Assembly: GCA_017442445.1 (NCBI GenBank) | Contig: JAFRZS010000164.1 | Span: forward strand, 1-7,543 | From: Clostridia bacterium | Lineage (GTDB): Bacteria > Bacillota > Clostridia > Oscillospirales > Acutalibacteraceae | Length of the DNA stretch: 7,543 nt | Direction of reading: 5' to 3' | In this document: positions 1 to 6,767 of the stretch, piece by piece | Layout: the number at the start of each line of letters is the position of its first letter | Numbering within the stretch: the first letter of the stretch is position 1 | The notes under the pieces: generated by a model | Seen by the model: the letters and a program-made list of their open reading frames with translations, nothing else | Told to the model about the DNA's origin: nothing | The model's database searches: none | Position numbers and translations under genes: made by a program

Positions 1-651
1 CAACTGATAAAGTTCAGGAACTACATCGTTCAACTGTTGAAGATGTGACTGATATGCCTGATTACCTGCAGTCGATGCATAAGAGTTACCGTATCCGCCT
101 GTCATGGCCGCCGCTTGTCCCATTGTATCCATCATGGCAAGTTTGCCCTGTGTCATGTATTTATCCTTATACTGCTGATACAATGCATCACCGTTAAGGT
201 CATAGGAAAACTCTTTACGATTGAGAATTGAATCAAGTGTGGTTTTCAGATGTTCGTCATACTGTGATTCAAACGAGCCGTAATTCTTCAATGCGCTTTC
301 TGCAGAATTCTTCTGACTTTCTGCATAATCAGTTGCAGAGTTACCTTTGAATCCTCCTTCATACTTTGATAAATCAATATCAGACCATTTGTTGTTGATT
401 GTCTGTTTCGGTGTTGCTGTATTTGTATTGTTGCTTGTTTTGTAAAGCTTTGAAAGAGTGTTGTTTCCTGCTATACCGTCAACAGATAAACCGTTTGCTT
501 TCTGATATGCTTGTACCGCTTTTTTTGTTGCATCACCGTATATTCCGTCAGCACCGCTTGAGCCGACACTATATCCCGCTTTTATAAGTGCGTTCTGCAA
601 TTTCTTTACGTCAGAGCCACTGCTTCCGTTTTTCAATGTTGTATATGCCAT
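1..651 (-). CDS. Peptidoglycan-binding-domain phage structural protein (3' truncated by window edge)
   Basis: The frame is open from the ATG at 651 to the left edge, giving 217 residues with no stop, so the C-terminus is missing. Residues about 6-70 form a complete PG_binding_1-type domain: a GSDVKKLQNAL helix, then DGIYGDATKKAVQAYQ, then GLSVDGIAGNNTL. This fold binds peptidoglycan. A polar linker (about 71-100) rich in Asn, Thr and Ser follows. After it comes a helical region with FSYDLNGDALYQQYKDKY at about 148-165 and a Met/Gly/Ala-rich stretch (about 170-205, with MMDTMGQAAAMTGGYG). I recall that second block from Clostridia phage structural proteins of unknown role. The start is set by AAGGAGG at 660-666, eight bases upstream, which shares two bases with the stop codon of the preceding gene. 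Its place after the tail genes suggests a virion protein that contacts or crosses the cell wall during DNA entry (inference). An endolysin is less likely because no catalytic domain is visible, though one could lie beyond the edge. Confidence 0.85.
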   Translation of the reverse strand, partial: MAYTTLKNGSSGSDVKKLQNALIKAGYSVGSSGADGIYGDATKKAVQAYQKANGLSVDGIAGNNTLSKLYKTSNNTNTATPKQTINNKWSDIDLSKYEGGFKGNSATDYAESQKNSAESALKNYGSFESQYDEHLKTTLDSILNRKEFSYDLNGDALYQQYKDKYMTQGKLAMMDTMGQAAAMTGGYGNSYASTAGNQAYQSHLQQLNDVVPELYQL

Positions 652-664
652 TATTCTCTCCTCC

Positions 665-2200
665 TTATTTCCAAAATCCTGTAATTCTGTATGTTACCCA
701 ATGGTACACTCCGCTAAACTTAGCAATTCTCCTAAAATGAGTATTAACACCTGTTATCTTCGCCGTTTCAATTTCTGTGATCTGATTGTATTCTTCAACA
801 ACCTCAAGTATATTTTCCCCATTTTGCGCCAAGGGGAAAAATTGTTCTTTTTCGCATTCAAACGGAAGAGGAATAATTATTGGTTCGGAGACATTATAAC
901 CGTCTTTATCATAGGACTGTTTGGGTACCATATAAAAACTACCGATAAATTCTACTTTACCGCTGTTATATTTGGTGTAATACCAAGTACCTCTGTCAAC
1001 ATTTACACATTCTATTTCGCTGCCGTCAGGATAAATCAATAGACCATTTACACATTCACAAGTACCGTTTTCTATAATGAAATCAACTACTTTGTTTCCT
1101 TTCATGCGAAATTCCCAATCTTCTGCTATCTCAAACTCTTTGATTCGCTCAGCCTTTTTTCCTACAGCTACCTTATTACAACCTAAGTGCAAATCAACTC
1201 TTTCAGATATAACTGTTATTTCACATCTATTTTCAGGTATTACCTCGGTTACATCATCTTCTGCCTCTATTGTAATCAGATATGTTCTTGAAGCATCTTC
1301 AACAACACCTTCAAGAACAATATCAACTTCGTCTGATTCGTTGTCAGCTTCAAGAATTATTCCCCTGCACTTTTCCTCACCGGAAGAATAATGACAAACA
1401 TATCTTAAAAAGCATGAGTTTCTTTGGTTTCCGTCAACCACAAGAGGACTGTATGTTCTCTTGGCGACAATATGCAAATACGCACCGTCATCGGCAGGAT
1501 TACCGTTCTTGTCGCATCGCTCACACAAGCTAACCGAAACTTCAGGTCTTTGATACGGAAGTATATTAATTACCATTTCAACAGCATTTGAAGAAAAGCC
1601 TCTTGAGTCTATAACATATCCGCTAACAGCAATTTCACCGGGAACATAAAACGGATATGACAGATTCTGACGGATTCCGTCAATTCTTATATCTTTATTA
1701 GCAAGAGTTGCGCCATATTTATACACAACGGATTCTGTACATTGTACCCTGCTTAATCCCTGAATATATAAATCAGAAACTCCGTCTTTCAGTCCTTCGT
1801 TAACCGGTCTTACATTCAATGTGAGTTCAGGTTTTGTCGCTTTAATCTCAGGAATATAGAGTGTTCCTGTATTCTTACCTATCGCCTGTTGTGAATATTC
1901 CGAAGTGTAGTCGCTGTCATTATATACTCTGATTGTAAATCTCAGCTGTCCTTGAGCTGTATTCCGCATTTTATTATATAAGATTGAAAGGTCCCCCTCG
2001 GTAAGAGTTTCCGTTAATGTGAACTTTCCCGCTTCTAAATATCCCACATAAATACTCGTTACGTTATCATATATATTTTTATCTATAACGTAAGATATAT
2101 TTATACGGTAATATCCCGCTGTGGTGACAGTATATTCCAGAGTATATTCACCGTCAAAATATATTTTATTGCATTTCAGAGAGTCAATAGTTATTCCCAT
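665..2200 (-). CDS. DUF859-like minor tail / tail fibre protein
   Basis: This 511-residue protein is probably a tail fibre or other host-contact appendage. The first 330 residues read as successive beta-rich modules. Around 192-244 is a segment typical of DUF859-type phage minor structural proteins: a DSRGFSSNAVEMVINILPY stretch followed by RPEV and a polar loop. Residues about 336-363 (LHLGCNKVAVGKKAE, then AEDWEF) resemble the conserved junction that in these proteins leads into the distal domain. The C-terminal part (about 404-511) has the alternating aromatic pattern (WYYTKY, YHWVTYRITGFWK) of a compact fibre tip. It carries 13 cysteines, including CERC at 226-229 and CEC at 381-383, which is many for a phage fibre. 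The ATG at 2200 has AAGGAGG eight bases upstream, and the stop TAA overlaps the ribosome binding site of the next gene. Family assignment comes from remembered sequence pattern, and receptor binding is inference. Confidence 0.7.
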   Translation of the reverse strand: MGITIDSLKCNKIYFDGEYTLEYTVTTAGYYRINISYVIDKNIYDNVTSIYVGYLEAGKFTLTETLTEGDLSILYNKMRNTAQGQLRFTIRVYNDSDYTSEYSQQAIGKNTGTLYIPEIKATKPELTLNVRPVNEGLKDGVSDLYIQGLSRVQCTESVVYKYGATLANKDIRIDGIRQNLSYPFYVPGEIAVSGYVIDSRGFSSNAVEMVINILPYQRPEVSVSLCERCDKNGNPADDGAYLHIVAKRTYSPLVVDGNQRNSCFLRYVCHYSSGEEKCRGIILEADNESDEVDIVLEGVVEDASRTYLITIEAEDDVTEVIPENRCEITVISERVDLHLGCNKVAVGKKAERIKEFEIAEDWEFRMKGNKVVDFIIENGTCECVNGLLIYPDGSEIECVNVDRGTWYYTKYNSGKVEFIGSFYMVPKQSYDKDGYNVSEPIIIPLPFECEKEQFFPLAQNGENILEVVEEYNQITEIETAKITGVNTHFRRIAKFSGVYHWVTYRITGFWK

Positions 2201-2203
2201 TTC

Positions 2204-2953
2204 TTATTCCTCCTTCAATGGTTTGAAAAGTATTCCGTTAAATCTTTCTACATCTATCAAATATCCGCCTAATTTAAGTGATTTTTTGATATATGCGTGT
2301 GTAATTTCTATCGTGTCACCTATAATTCTTGCTACAGGGTTGTCGCTGTCTTCTCCATACAGCTCTACACCGCCGCTTGTATATCGTGCGCATCGTTCTT
2401 CACTGTATGAACCGTCATCAGATACTTGTGTACCGTACTGCCATATTTCCATGCCATATACCGGCCAACCGTTTTCTTCGCCAATCTTACCGGTTTTAAT
2501 CCACGCATTTGAACTTCTTAATACCGAATATTCAACTGATTCCACAGATTGATTTTCTGACAACACAATTTCAAGTCCGAGTGATGTTTTTCTGAATGCT
2601 GCATCTGTTTCCTGCTTGTATTCACCAAACTCTGACTGTGCCACATATTTGCCGCTTAATCTGTCTGTCACCTCTTGATATAAAGCATCAACTATTTCAG
2701 CATTCTTTATTATCAAACCTTTGATTGAGTTAAATTTGCTTGTATCCTGCTGTGCTGTGTTTGCACTACCGATTACAGCTGAAGATACATTTCTCAGACC
2801 GACACCCGACATTGACTGTGATGGCTGTGAATCAACGTTTCCCAATGCGAAATTCAGTTGTTCTACTAACTGATGAAGATAGCTTCTTATCTGCACAAGC
2901 TGACCTGATTCCGACTTTGAGTCAATATTCGGATACATAATATTTGTGCTCAT
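2204..2953 (-). CDS. Phage tail appendage / baseplate-like structural protein
   Basis: This 249-residue protein has a modular layout seen in phage tail appendage proteins. An amphipathic helix, QIRSYLHQLVEQLNFAL (about 21-37), is followed by a Ser/Gln-rich linker (about 41-70) and a helical middle (about 75-125). A beta-rich C-terminal region (about 150-249) contains WIKTGKIGEE, YGMEIWQYG, a variable turn, then GGVELYGED, ITHAYIKKSLKLGGY and FNGILFKPL. The order of a variant of YGVEIGQ, a field of strands and a LKLGGY motif recurs in tail proteins from Firmicutes prophages, from memory. Its ATG shares one base with the TGA of the preceding gene (TGATG at 2951-2955), a classic translational-coupling junction. 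The nearest Shine-Dalgarno-like bases (AAGGA at 2965-2969) are 11 bases from the start, so re-initiation may matter. It probably joins the fibre encoded next to the tail, which is inference from order. Confidence 0.65.
   Translation of the reverse strand: MSTNIMYPNIDSKSESGQLVQIRSYLHQLVEQLNFALGNVDSQPSQSMSGVGLRNVSSAVIGSANTAQQDTSKFNSIKGLIIKNAEIVDALYQEVTDRLSGKYVAQSEFGEYKQETDAAFRKTSLGLEIVLSENQSVESVEYSVLRSSNAWIKTGKIGEENGWPVYGMEIWQYGTQVSDDGSYSEERCARYTSGGVELYGEDSDNPVARIIGDTIEITHAYIKKSLKLGGYLIDVERFNGILFKPLKEE
2209..2215 (-). promoter_or_regulatory. Shine-Dalgarno site inside the upstream coding end
   Basis: AAGGAGG lies eight bases before the ATG at 2200 and fixes that start. The same bases form codons AAG GAG GAA, giving the final Lys-Glu-Glu of the upstream protein just before its TAA. 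The C-terminus of one protein is therefore constrained by the ribosome binding site of the next, and ribosomes ending the first gene stop next to the second start, favouring coupled translation. Confidence 0.85.
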
Positions 2954-4896
2954 CAGACATCACTTCCTTCTTCAATCGTTTTTGTTATTGAATATATTTT
3001 AGCCTCTCCAATGCCCTCAAAACGAATTTTAAAGGTATCGCATCTCTTTGGTCGTATAGGTACAGAAAAGCTGTTCAGGCTGTTTCCTGAGAACGTGAAC
3101 ACCTGTTCCCAATTGTTTGAAGAATTATACTGTATAAACACATATACCCTTGACCCGAAATCAAGCGACATTCTCACATTGAGCTTTGATATATATTTCT
3201 TATCAGGTGATGATGTTCCGATAGGCCCGGTCTCTGCCATCCACTTTATCGGTGCAGTATCTCTGTTGCCGCTTCCGAACAAGGTTTTAATCTTTGTGTC
3301 ATAAGTATTATCTGTTTCACCGTCGTTCAGACCTATATAATACAGCTCTCCCCTGCATGAACAGATATCTTCAATCTGTGTTTTATCTTCCTTGTGCCAT
3401 AAGCCTTTTGCAGTATCATACACAAAGAGGTTATATGTATCTGAGCTGTCCTTCATTGAGACATAGTATTTGTTGCCGTGAGCTCCTGCTACTGCATCAC
3501 TATACATTTCTTCACCGAGGCAGTAAGATATCTCCTGCGGCAGAGAGCCGTCATAACAGCATACTGCAGTTCTTGACTTGTAATAAAGCATCTCGTTTAC
3601 GATTGCAAGGCTTTTATGACAACCGTTCTGTACTCCTCTGCAGGTGATTGTCTGTATCTGATAGTTTGACGGAAAATTACCGTAAACCTTGTGCATACAG
3701 TTTTCTTTGAAAAATATCGGATATCCCAAATGACTTATAGCACCCGTAAACACTCCGTCGGTACCGCAGGTTGCGGCATAACTGTCTGTTGATAATCCCA
3801 TAAAGCAATTCCAGTTCTTAAAGTCACCAAGCTTTGAAGAATATATTTCGTTTACTACTACCGTCTTATATTCACCGTCAACAAGCGTTTCTGTCGTGCC
3901 GTATCTGCATCCCCATAACCTGTTTTCAGACTCAGTTATGAAATCTACATCAGGCATTTTTCTCTTAATTTGTATCGGTGTATCTGTCTGTGTGTAATAA
4001 CCGGAAAAAATTCCGATAACCTTTATGTAGTTATCTCCTTTTTCCCATATCGCCATTGTATTATTAAGGTCTGACAGCTCGTCTGAGACTATTCCGCTGA
4101 TAGTAACTCCGTCATATTGCTCAAAGTCTGCAAAATAGTTGTCGGTACCCTCAAACGATATTTTTATATATGTTGTCGGTATCGTTACCCATTCTTTTTG
4201 TGACAATGAATATTTCTTGAGAGAATACGGTTTGTTTGATGTGTCAAGCCACATTTCACCGCCCTTCAGCTCCTTTGTATCAGGTTCGTCATCATAATAT
4301 GTCTTAACATCGGGAACAGAGTTTCCTTTATGGATATTGTCATAATCTTCTTCAAGGCCGCAAAGTTCAAAGTGTGTAATGTAATCTCCTGAAATATTAG
4401 CCGGTGTTTTTGTCTCAGCTTCTATATCTCCGTGATTCATCCACTTACCGTCTTTTAATGCATCAAATGATGTATTAACCCACTTTTTATCAATAATGTT
4501 CCTGTCTTCATCTCTTGTAATAATTACGACAAAAGCACCCATAGATGTGATTGAAGAATTTTTTATGCTGACTTTCTTCCCGCCTTCTGATGTTTTAGGT
4601 TTGATCAATCCGTTTGTGCTGTAGTTATTCAGATAAAACTCTCCTGTGCCGGTGGTTTCGTCAAGTTCAATATATCCGAGACTGTCTTTGGATATAAGAC
4701 AACACTTTCTGCCGCTTCTTGGTGTTTCATATTGACCTCTTTTGTTTCGGGGAGAAAGAACGGGATAATGGTCCGAGGTCAGATTTTTCATATCATAGAA
4801 TTCATTTTCACTGATACGAAGATTACGGTTATATCCTCTGAACACTTCAACGGTCTGTCTTGTTGAGTTGTACGGTTGTAATTCAGGTATATTCAT
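2953..4896 (-). CDS. Putative podophage tail tube / nozzle-type protein
   Basis: This is the largest gene in the window, at 647 residues. The N-terminus (about 16-54) carries EVFRGYNRNLRISENEFYDM, then YPVLSPRNKRG. The centre and C-terminal half contain many short repeated strand-turn units: LWGCRYG (328-334), KLGDFKNWNCF (355-365), DSYAATCGTDGVFTG (371-385), GYPIFFKE (391-398), LYYKSR (437-442), YDGSLP (448-453), HGNKYYVSMKD (473-483) and LFVYDTAKGLWHKED (490-504). This reads as a beta-propeller, the fold used by tail nozzle proteins such as T7 gp12 and P22 gp10. I know close relatives in Clostridia phages, usually annotated hypothetical or stabilisation protein. It directly follows the connector gene, where a nozzle gene would be expected. 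Fifteen cysteines are present. The start at 4896 has AGGTGA (4901-4906) overlapping the upstream TAG stop, a weaker site than most here. The nozzle role is inference; a siphophage tail protein is the main alternative. Confidence 0.6.
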   Translation of the reverse strand: MNIPELQPYNSTRQTVEVFRGYNRNLRISENEFYDMKNLTSDHYPVLSPRNKRGQYETPRSGRKCCLISKDSLGYIELDETTGTGEFYLNNYSTNGLIKPKTSEGGKKVSIKNSSITSMGAFVVIITRDEDRNIIDKKWVNTSFDALKDGKWMNHGDIEAETKTPANISGDYITHFELCGLEEDYDNIHKGNSVPDVKTYYDDEPDTKELKGGEMWLDTSNKPYSLKKYSLSQKEWVTIPTTYIKISFEGTDNYFADFEQYDGVTISGIVSDELSDLNNTMAIWEKGDNYIKVIGIFSGYYTQTDTPIQIKRKMPDVDFITESENRLWGCRYGTTETLVDGEYKTVVVNEIYSSKLGDFKNWNCFMGLSTDSYAATCGTDGVFTGAISHLGYPIFFKENCMHKVYGNFPSNYQIQTITCRGVQNGCHKSLAIVNEMLYYKSRTAVCCYDGSLPQEISYCLGEEMYSDAVAGAHGNKYYVSMKDSSDTYNLFVYDTAKGLWHKEDKTQIEDICSCRGELYYIGLNDGETDNTYDTKIKTLFGSGNRDTAPIKWMAETGPIGTSSPDKKYISKLNVRMSLDFGSRVYVFIQYNSSNNWEQVFTFSGNSLNSFSVPIRPKRCDTFKIRFEGIGEAKIYSITKTIEEGSDV

Positions 4897-4904
4897 ATTT
4901 TCAC

Positions 4905-5276
4905 CTACCCAAAATATTTAAAGCTCTGCCCTTTCGGCATGTATGTTCTGTTGTAATATCTTTCAAATTCAGAATAAGCAGTATTATACATAGCCATAGC
5001 ATTGTTATACTTGCTTATTTCCTGGTTCCAATACTCTATCTTAGCCTGCAACCAATAAATGTATATTGAATCATACGGCGAAGGAACAAGCAATTGAGTT
5101 TCGTTTGAGTTGGTATCATACCCGTTAAATTCTGATATTGCCGCTTCTTCGTGCGTTGATATTATATTCAAAAATATTGCTGTATCTAATTCAGACAACC
5201 ATTCAATTTTGGCTTCTGTTGAATAGCTGTTAGGATTTAATGCATCTGCTTTGTTTATCGCTTCTATAACTTTCAT
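4905..5276 (-). CDS. Conserved phage protein, putative head-tail connector
   Basis: This 123-residue protein belongs to a small family I recognise from Clostridia phages with N4-gp56-type capsids. Landmarks are an N-terminal AINKADALNPNSYST, then KIEWLSELDTAIF (about 23-35), THEEAA (41-46), LLVPSPYDSIYIYWLQAKIEY (two blocks, about 62-82), KYNNAMAMYNTAYSEF (89-104) and YYNRTYMPK (107-115). The helical character with a central PYD turn fits head-tail adaptor proteins, and its place between the capsid genes and the tail agrees. An ATG nine bases further upstream (5285) would add Met-Arg-Ile, but the Shine-Dalgarno AAGGA (5285-5289) overlaps it and sits eight bases before the ATG at 5276, so 5276 is preferred. 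The stop is TAG, the only amber stop in the window. The gene begins just after a Rho-independent terminator. The connector role is inferred from size and position. Confidence 0.75.
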   Translation of the reverse strand: MKVIEAINKADALNPNSYSTEAKIEWLSELDTAIFLNIISTHEEAAISEFNGYDTNSNETQLLVPSPYDSIYIYWLQAKIEYWNQEISKYNNAMAMYNTAYSEFERYYNRTYMPKGQSFKYFG

Positions 5277-5284
5277 AATTCTCA

Positions 5285-5289
5285 TCCTT
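5285..5289 (-). promoter_or_regulatory. Shine-Dalgarno site that decides the connector start
   Basis: AAGGA lies eight bases before the ATG at 5276, the same spacing used by three other genes in this operon. Its last base is the A of an earlier in-frame ATG (5283-5285), so the ribosome could not use this site for that codon. This argues for the shorter, 123-residue product. The site directly follows the terminator U-tract. Confidence 0.75.
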
Positions 5290-5291
5290 TT

Positions 5292-5325
5292 AAAAAAGGG
5301 ACTGACTTAATTAAAATCAGTCCCC
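5292..5325 (-). terminator. Rho-independent terminator between head and tail genes
   Basis: Read on the minus strand, GGGACTGA (5317-5324) and TCAGTCCC (5298-5305) form a perfect 8-bp stem around an 11-base AT-rich loop. Six consecutive T bases (5292-5297) follow at once. This is a textbook intrinsic terminator, and it works in one direction only because the plus-strand side has no T-tract. It begins 16 bases after the stop codon of the 111-residue gene and ends just before the ribosome binding site of the connector gene. I found no convincing promoter between it and the next gene, so downstream genes probably depend on read-through or antitermination. Confidence 0.88.
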
Positions 5326-5340
5326 ATTGGTTATATTGGT

Positions 5341-5676
5341 TTACATCGTTTTTTCGCTCGCGTTGTCCTCATAATCCATAGCTTCGGAGAGCAGTCTTTC
5401 ACTACGCTGAAGAACTTCCGCAACATAGTAGGGTACTTCAACATCCATCCCTCTTTGGATAAGAAAATTCTCTCCAGCAACACCTACAAAAACATCATCT
5501 TTCTCGGTTCTTGTTTTAGCAATGTTAACCTTGACTTTCTTATATATGTCAACTATAGGTGTTCCATTTGTTTCGGGTGTTGCTGACGAAGCCTCTTTCG
5601 CTTCAGACGACACATATACTTCTTTGTTTTCAGTAATATCAATAATTGCTGCATCTGTAAGATTGTTTTTTCCCAT
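5341..5676 (-). CDS. Conserved small phage protein downstream of the capsid gene
   Basis: The product has 111 residues and no assigned function. The N-terminal 40 residues are polar and probably disordered, rich in Ser, Glu and Thr. The conserved core runs from about 46 to 95: KKVKVNIAKTR, then DDVFVGVAGENFLIQRG, then DVEVPYYVAEVLQRSE. I recall similar cores in proteins encoded immediately after N4-gp56-type capsid genes in Clostridia phages. The core reads as a small beta unit ending in a helix. GGAGG at 5685-5689 is eight bases from the ATG and lies in the 15-base gap after the capsid stop, so the two genes are surely cotranscribed. A capsid decoration or head-completion role is plausible from position alone. 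No signal peptide or membrane segment is seen. Confidence 0.75.
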   Translation of the reverse strand: MGKNNLTDAAIIDITENKEVYVSSEAKEASSATPETNGTPIVDIYKKVKVNIAKTRTEKDDVFVGVAGENFLIQRGMDVEVPYYVAEVLQRSERLLSEAMDYEDNASEKTM

Positions 5677-5691
5677 TGTAATTTCCTCCCT

Positions 5692-6711
5692 TTAGTTTTC
5701 TTTAGCTGAACTTGAAAATTCGTTTCTACTGAGAATCTTTATCATATACTCAGGTACCAAAATTTCAGCAGTCTTGATAGCTTTCCAACCGATTGAGCTT
5801 CTCTGATTCAACGGATCGGCAGTACCTGCAGAACCTTTGGGTTTGATAATTGTTTCAAGTCCGCCTCCTGTGATTTCCGTAGTTGCATATGCATTTGCAC
5901 CAAAGAGCATTGTGTAGAATGTACCGTCAGAAGTTATTTTTGCTTCCGATGTTTCTATAAACCTGACACCTGCGATTTTACCGATTTCACCTTCGAAAAT
6001 ATTTTCAGGCTTTGCATACTTACTTACATCAATCCATTCGGGATCATTCATAATATCGTAAGCAGCATAAGGATGGATAATTGCGATATAGCTACCATCA
6101 ATTTTAGGTGTGTTGTTATTTTTGAGTGTAGCAACAGCTCTTTTAACGGTATGAACAGTAAGATGACAAGTATCATCCATTTCACTTTCACTTTTCAGAA
6201 TAATATTAGGTTCAGCAATTTTTGAAGCATAATGATCATTCCTAACTGCAATAATCGCATTCCTTGTAATAGTATCAAGAGTTAAACCTGCCTGTCTGCC
6301 AAGTAACTTTGTAGTCTCAACAATCATATTATCAATAGAAGTAAGCTCCAATACATCTGATGTGACTATATAGCGACCAAACTGAGATACTTCCGATGTA
6401 ATTGCTGTTACATTAAGGCTAAGTCCCTCAGGTGTAACACCTTCTACAAGAGGCTGTGTTGCTTTGGGAAGTGCTGAGAATTTACGAAACTCAATTGTTT
6501 TACCTCCATTTTTGGGGATATCACGCTTCTGTGCGAACTGATCATGAATAAGCTCGGGACCTGCACTGTCTATAAGTGTCATATCGTAATATGTCTTATT
6601 TTCAGCAGAAAGCTCAGCACTGCCAGTTGTGTTTGTGTTGGGTTCAGCAAAAAGCTGAAGGTTCATTTCAGCAAAAAGCTGAAACATCGATAAAGATAAT
6701 ACTTTTTCCAT
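5692..6711 (-). CDS. N4-gp56 family major capsid protein
   Basis: This 339-residue protein builds the icosahedral shell. It matches the N4-gp56 capsid family as I know it from Clostridia phages. Landmarks are HDQFAQKRDIPKNGGKTIEF (56-75), LPKATQPLVEGVTPEG (81-96), QFGRYIVTSDVLELTSIDN (110-128), GRQAGLTLDTITRN (138-151), IIHPYAAYDIMNDPEWIDV (211-229), IFEGEIGKIAGVRF (238-251), FGANAYATTEI (270-280), GSAGTADPLNQRSSIGWKA (293-311) and AEILVPEYMIKI (315-326). Length is normal for the family. The N-terminus is odd: relatives usually begin MNLQLFAE, but here that motif starts at Met16 after an extra 15 residues that already contain FQLFAE. Only the first ATG has a ribosome binding site (AAGGAG at 6723-6728, 11 bases away); Met9 and Met16 have none. 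An inverted repeat upstream could mask that site. The gene sits between scaffold and head-completion genes. Confidence 0.95.
   Translation of the reverse strand: MEKVLSLSMFQLFAEMNLQLFAEPNTNTTGSAELSAENKTYYDMTLIDSAGPELIHDQFAQKRDIPKNGGKTIEFRKFSALPKATQPLVEGVTPEGLSLNVTAITSEVSQFGRYIVTSDVLELTSIDNMIVETTKLLGRQAGLTLDTITRNAIIAVRNDHYASKIAEPNIILKSESEMDDTCHLTVHTVKRAVATLKNNNTPKIDGSYIAIIHPYAAYDIMNDPEWIDVSKYAKPENIFEGEIGKIAGVRFIETSEAKITSDGTFYTMLFGANAYATTEITGGGLETIIKPKGSAGTADPLNQRSSIGWKAIKTAEILVPEYMIKILSRNEFSSSAKEN
6601..6683 (-). repeat. Two exact and one degenerate copy of a 17-base palindromic repeat in the capsid 5' end
   Basis: TTCAGCAAAAAGCTGAA (plus strand) occurs exactly at 6643-6659 and 6667-6683. A degenerate copy is at 6601-6617. 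Each exact copy has 6-bp self-complementary arms around a 5-base A/T loop. All are in the same reading frame, 24 and 42 bases apart, and encode QLFAE, QLFAE and ELSAE at capsid residues 11-15, 19-23 and 33-37. The arms of one copy can also pair with those of the other, so alternative mRNA hairpins are possible. Confidence 0.9.
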
Positions 6712-6719
6712 TTGTTTTA

Positions 6720-6756
6720 AATCTCCTTAATGATAATTTTTTGTTTTCAGGAGATT
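6720..6756 (-). promoter_or_regulatory. Inverted repeat covering the capsid ribosome binding site
   Basis: On the minus strand AATCTCCT (6749-6756) is perfectly complementary to AGGAGATT (6720-6727), which contains the Shine-Dalgarno core of the capsid gene. The loop is 21 bases and AT-rich. The 8-bp helix would hide the ribosome binding site. It lies in the 56-base gap between scaffold stop and capsid start, one of only two sizeable gaps in the window. The pairing is seen directly; any control role is inference. Confidence 0.6.
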
Positions 6757-6767
6757 ACTCAGGCTTC

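Noticed and set aside
665..2200. Diversity-generating retroelement target in the fibre C-terminus
   Set aside because: No reverse transcriptase or template repeat of the fibre end is visible in the window, and no adenine-biased variable segment stands out.
4905..4907. Amber (TAG) reassignment, as in some gut phages
   Set aside because: Read-through would meet a TGA four codons later, no gene has an internal TAG, and the next gene starts directly after. TAA, TGA and TAG all serve as stops.
5277..5285. Connector start at the upstream ATG (5285)
   Set aside because: The Shine-Dalgarno bases overlap that codon; the ATG at 5276 has correct spacing.
5290..5345. Promoter for the tail genes just before the connector
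   Set aside because: A TATAAC-like hexamer (near 5331-5336) has no -35 partner at suitable distance, and it lies upstream of the terminator.
6712..6767. Promoter in the gap before the capsid gene
   Set aside because: A weak TATCAT hexamer is present but no -35-like sequence lies 16-18 bases upstream; the gap is better explained by the inverted repeat.
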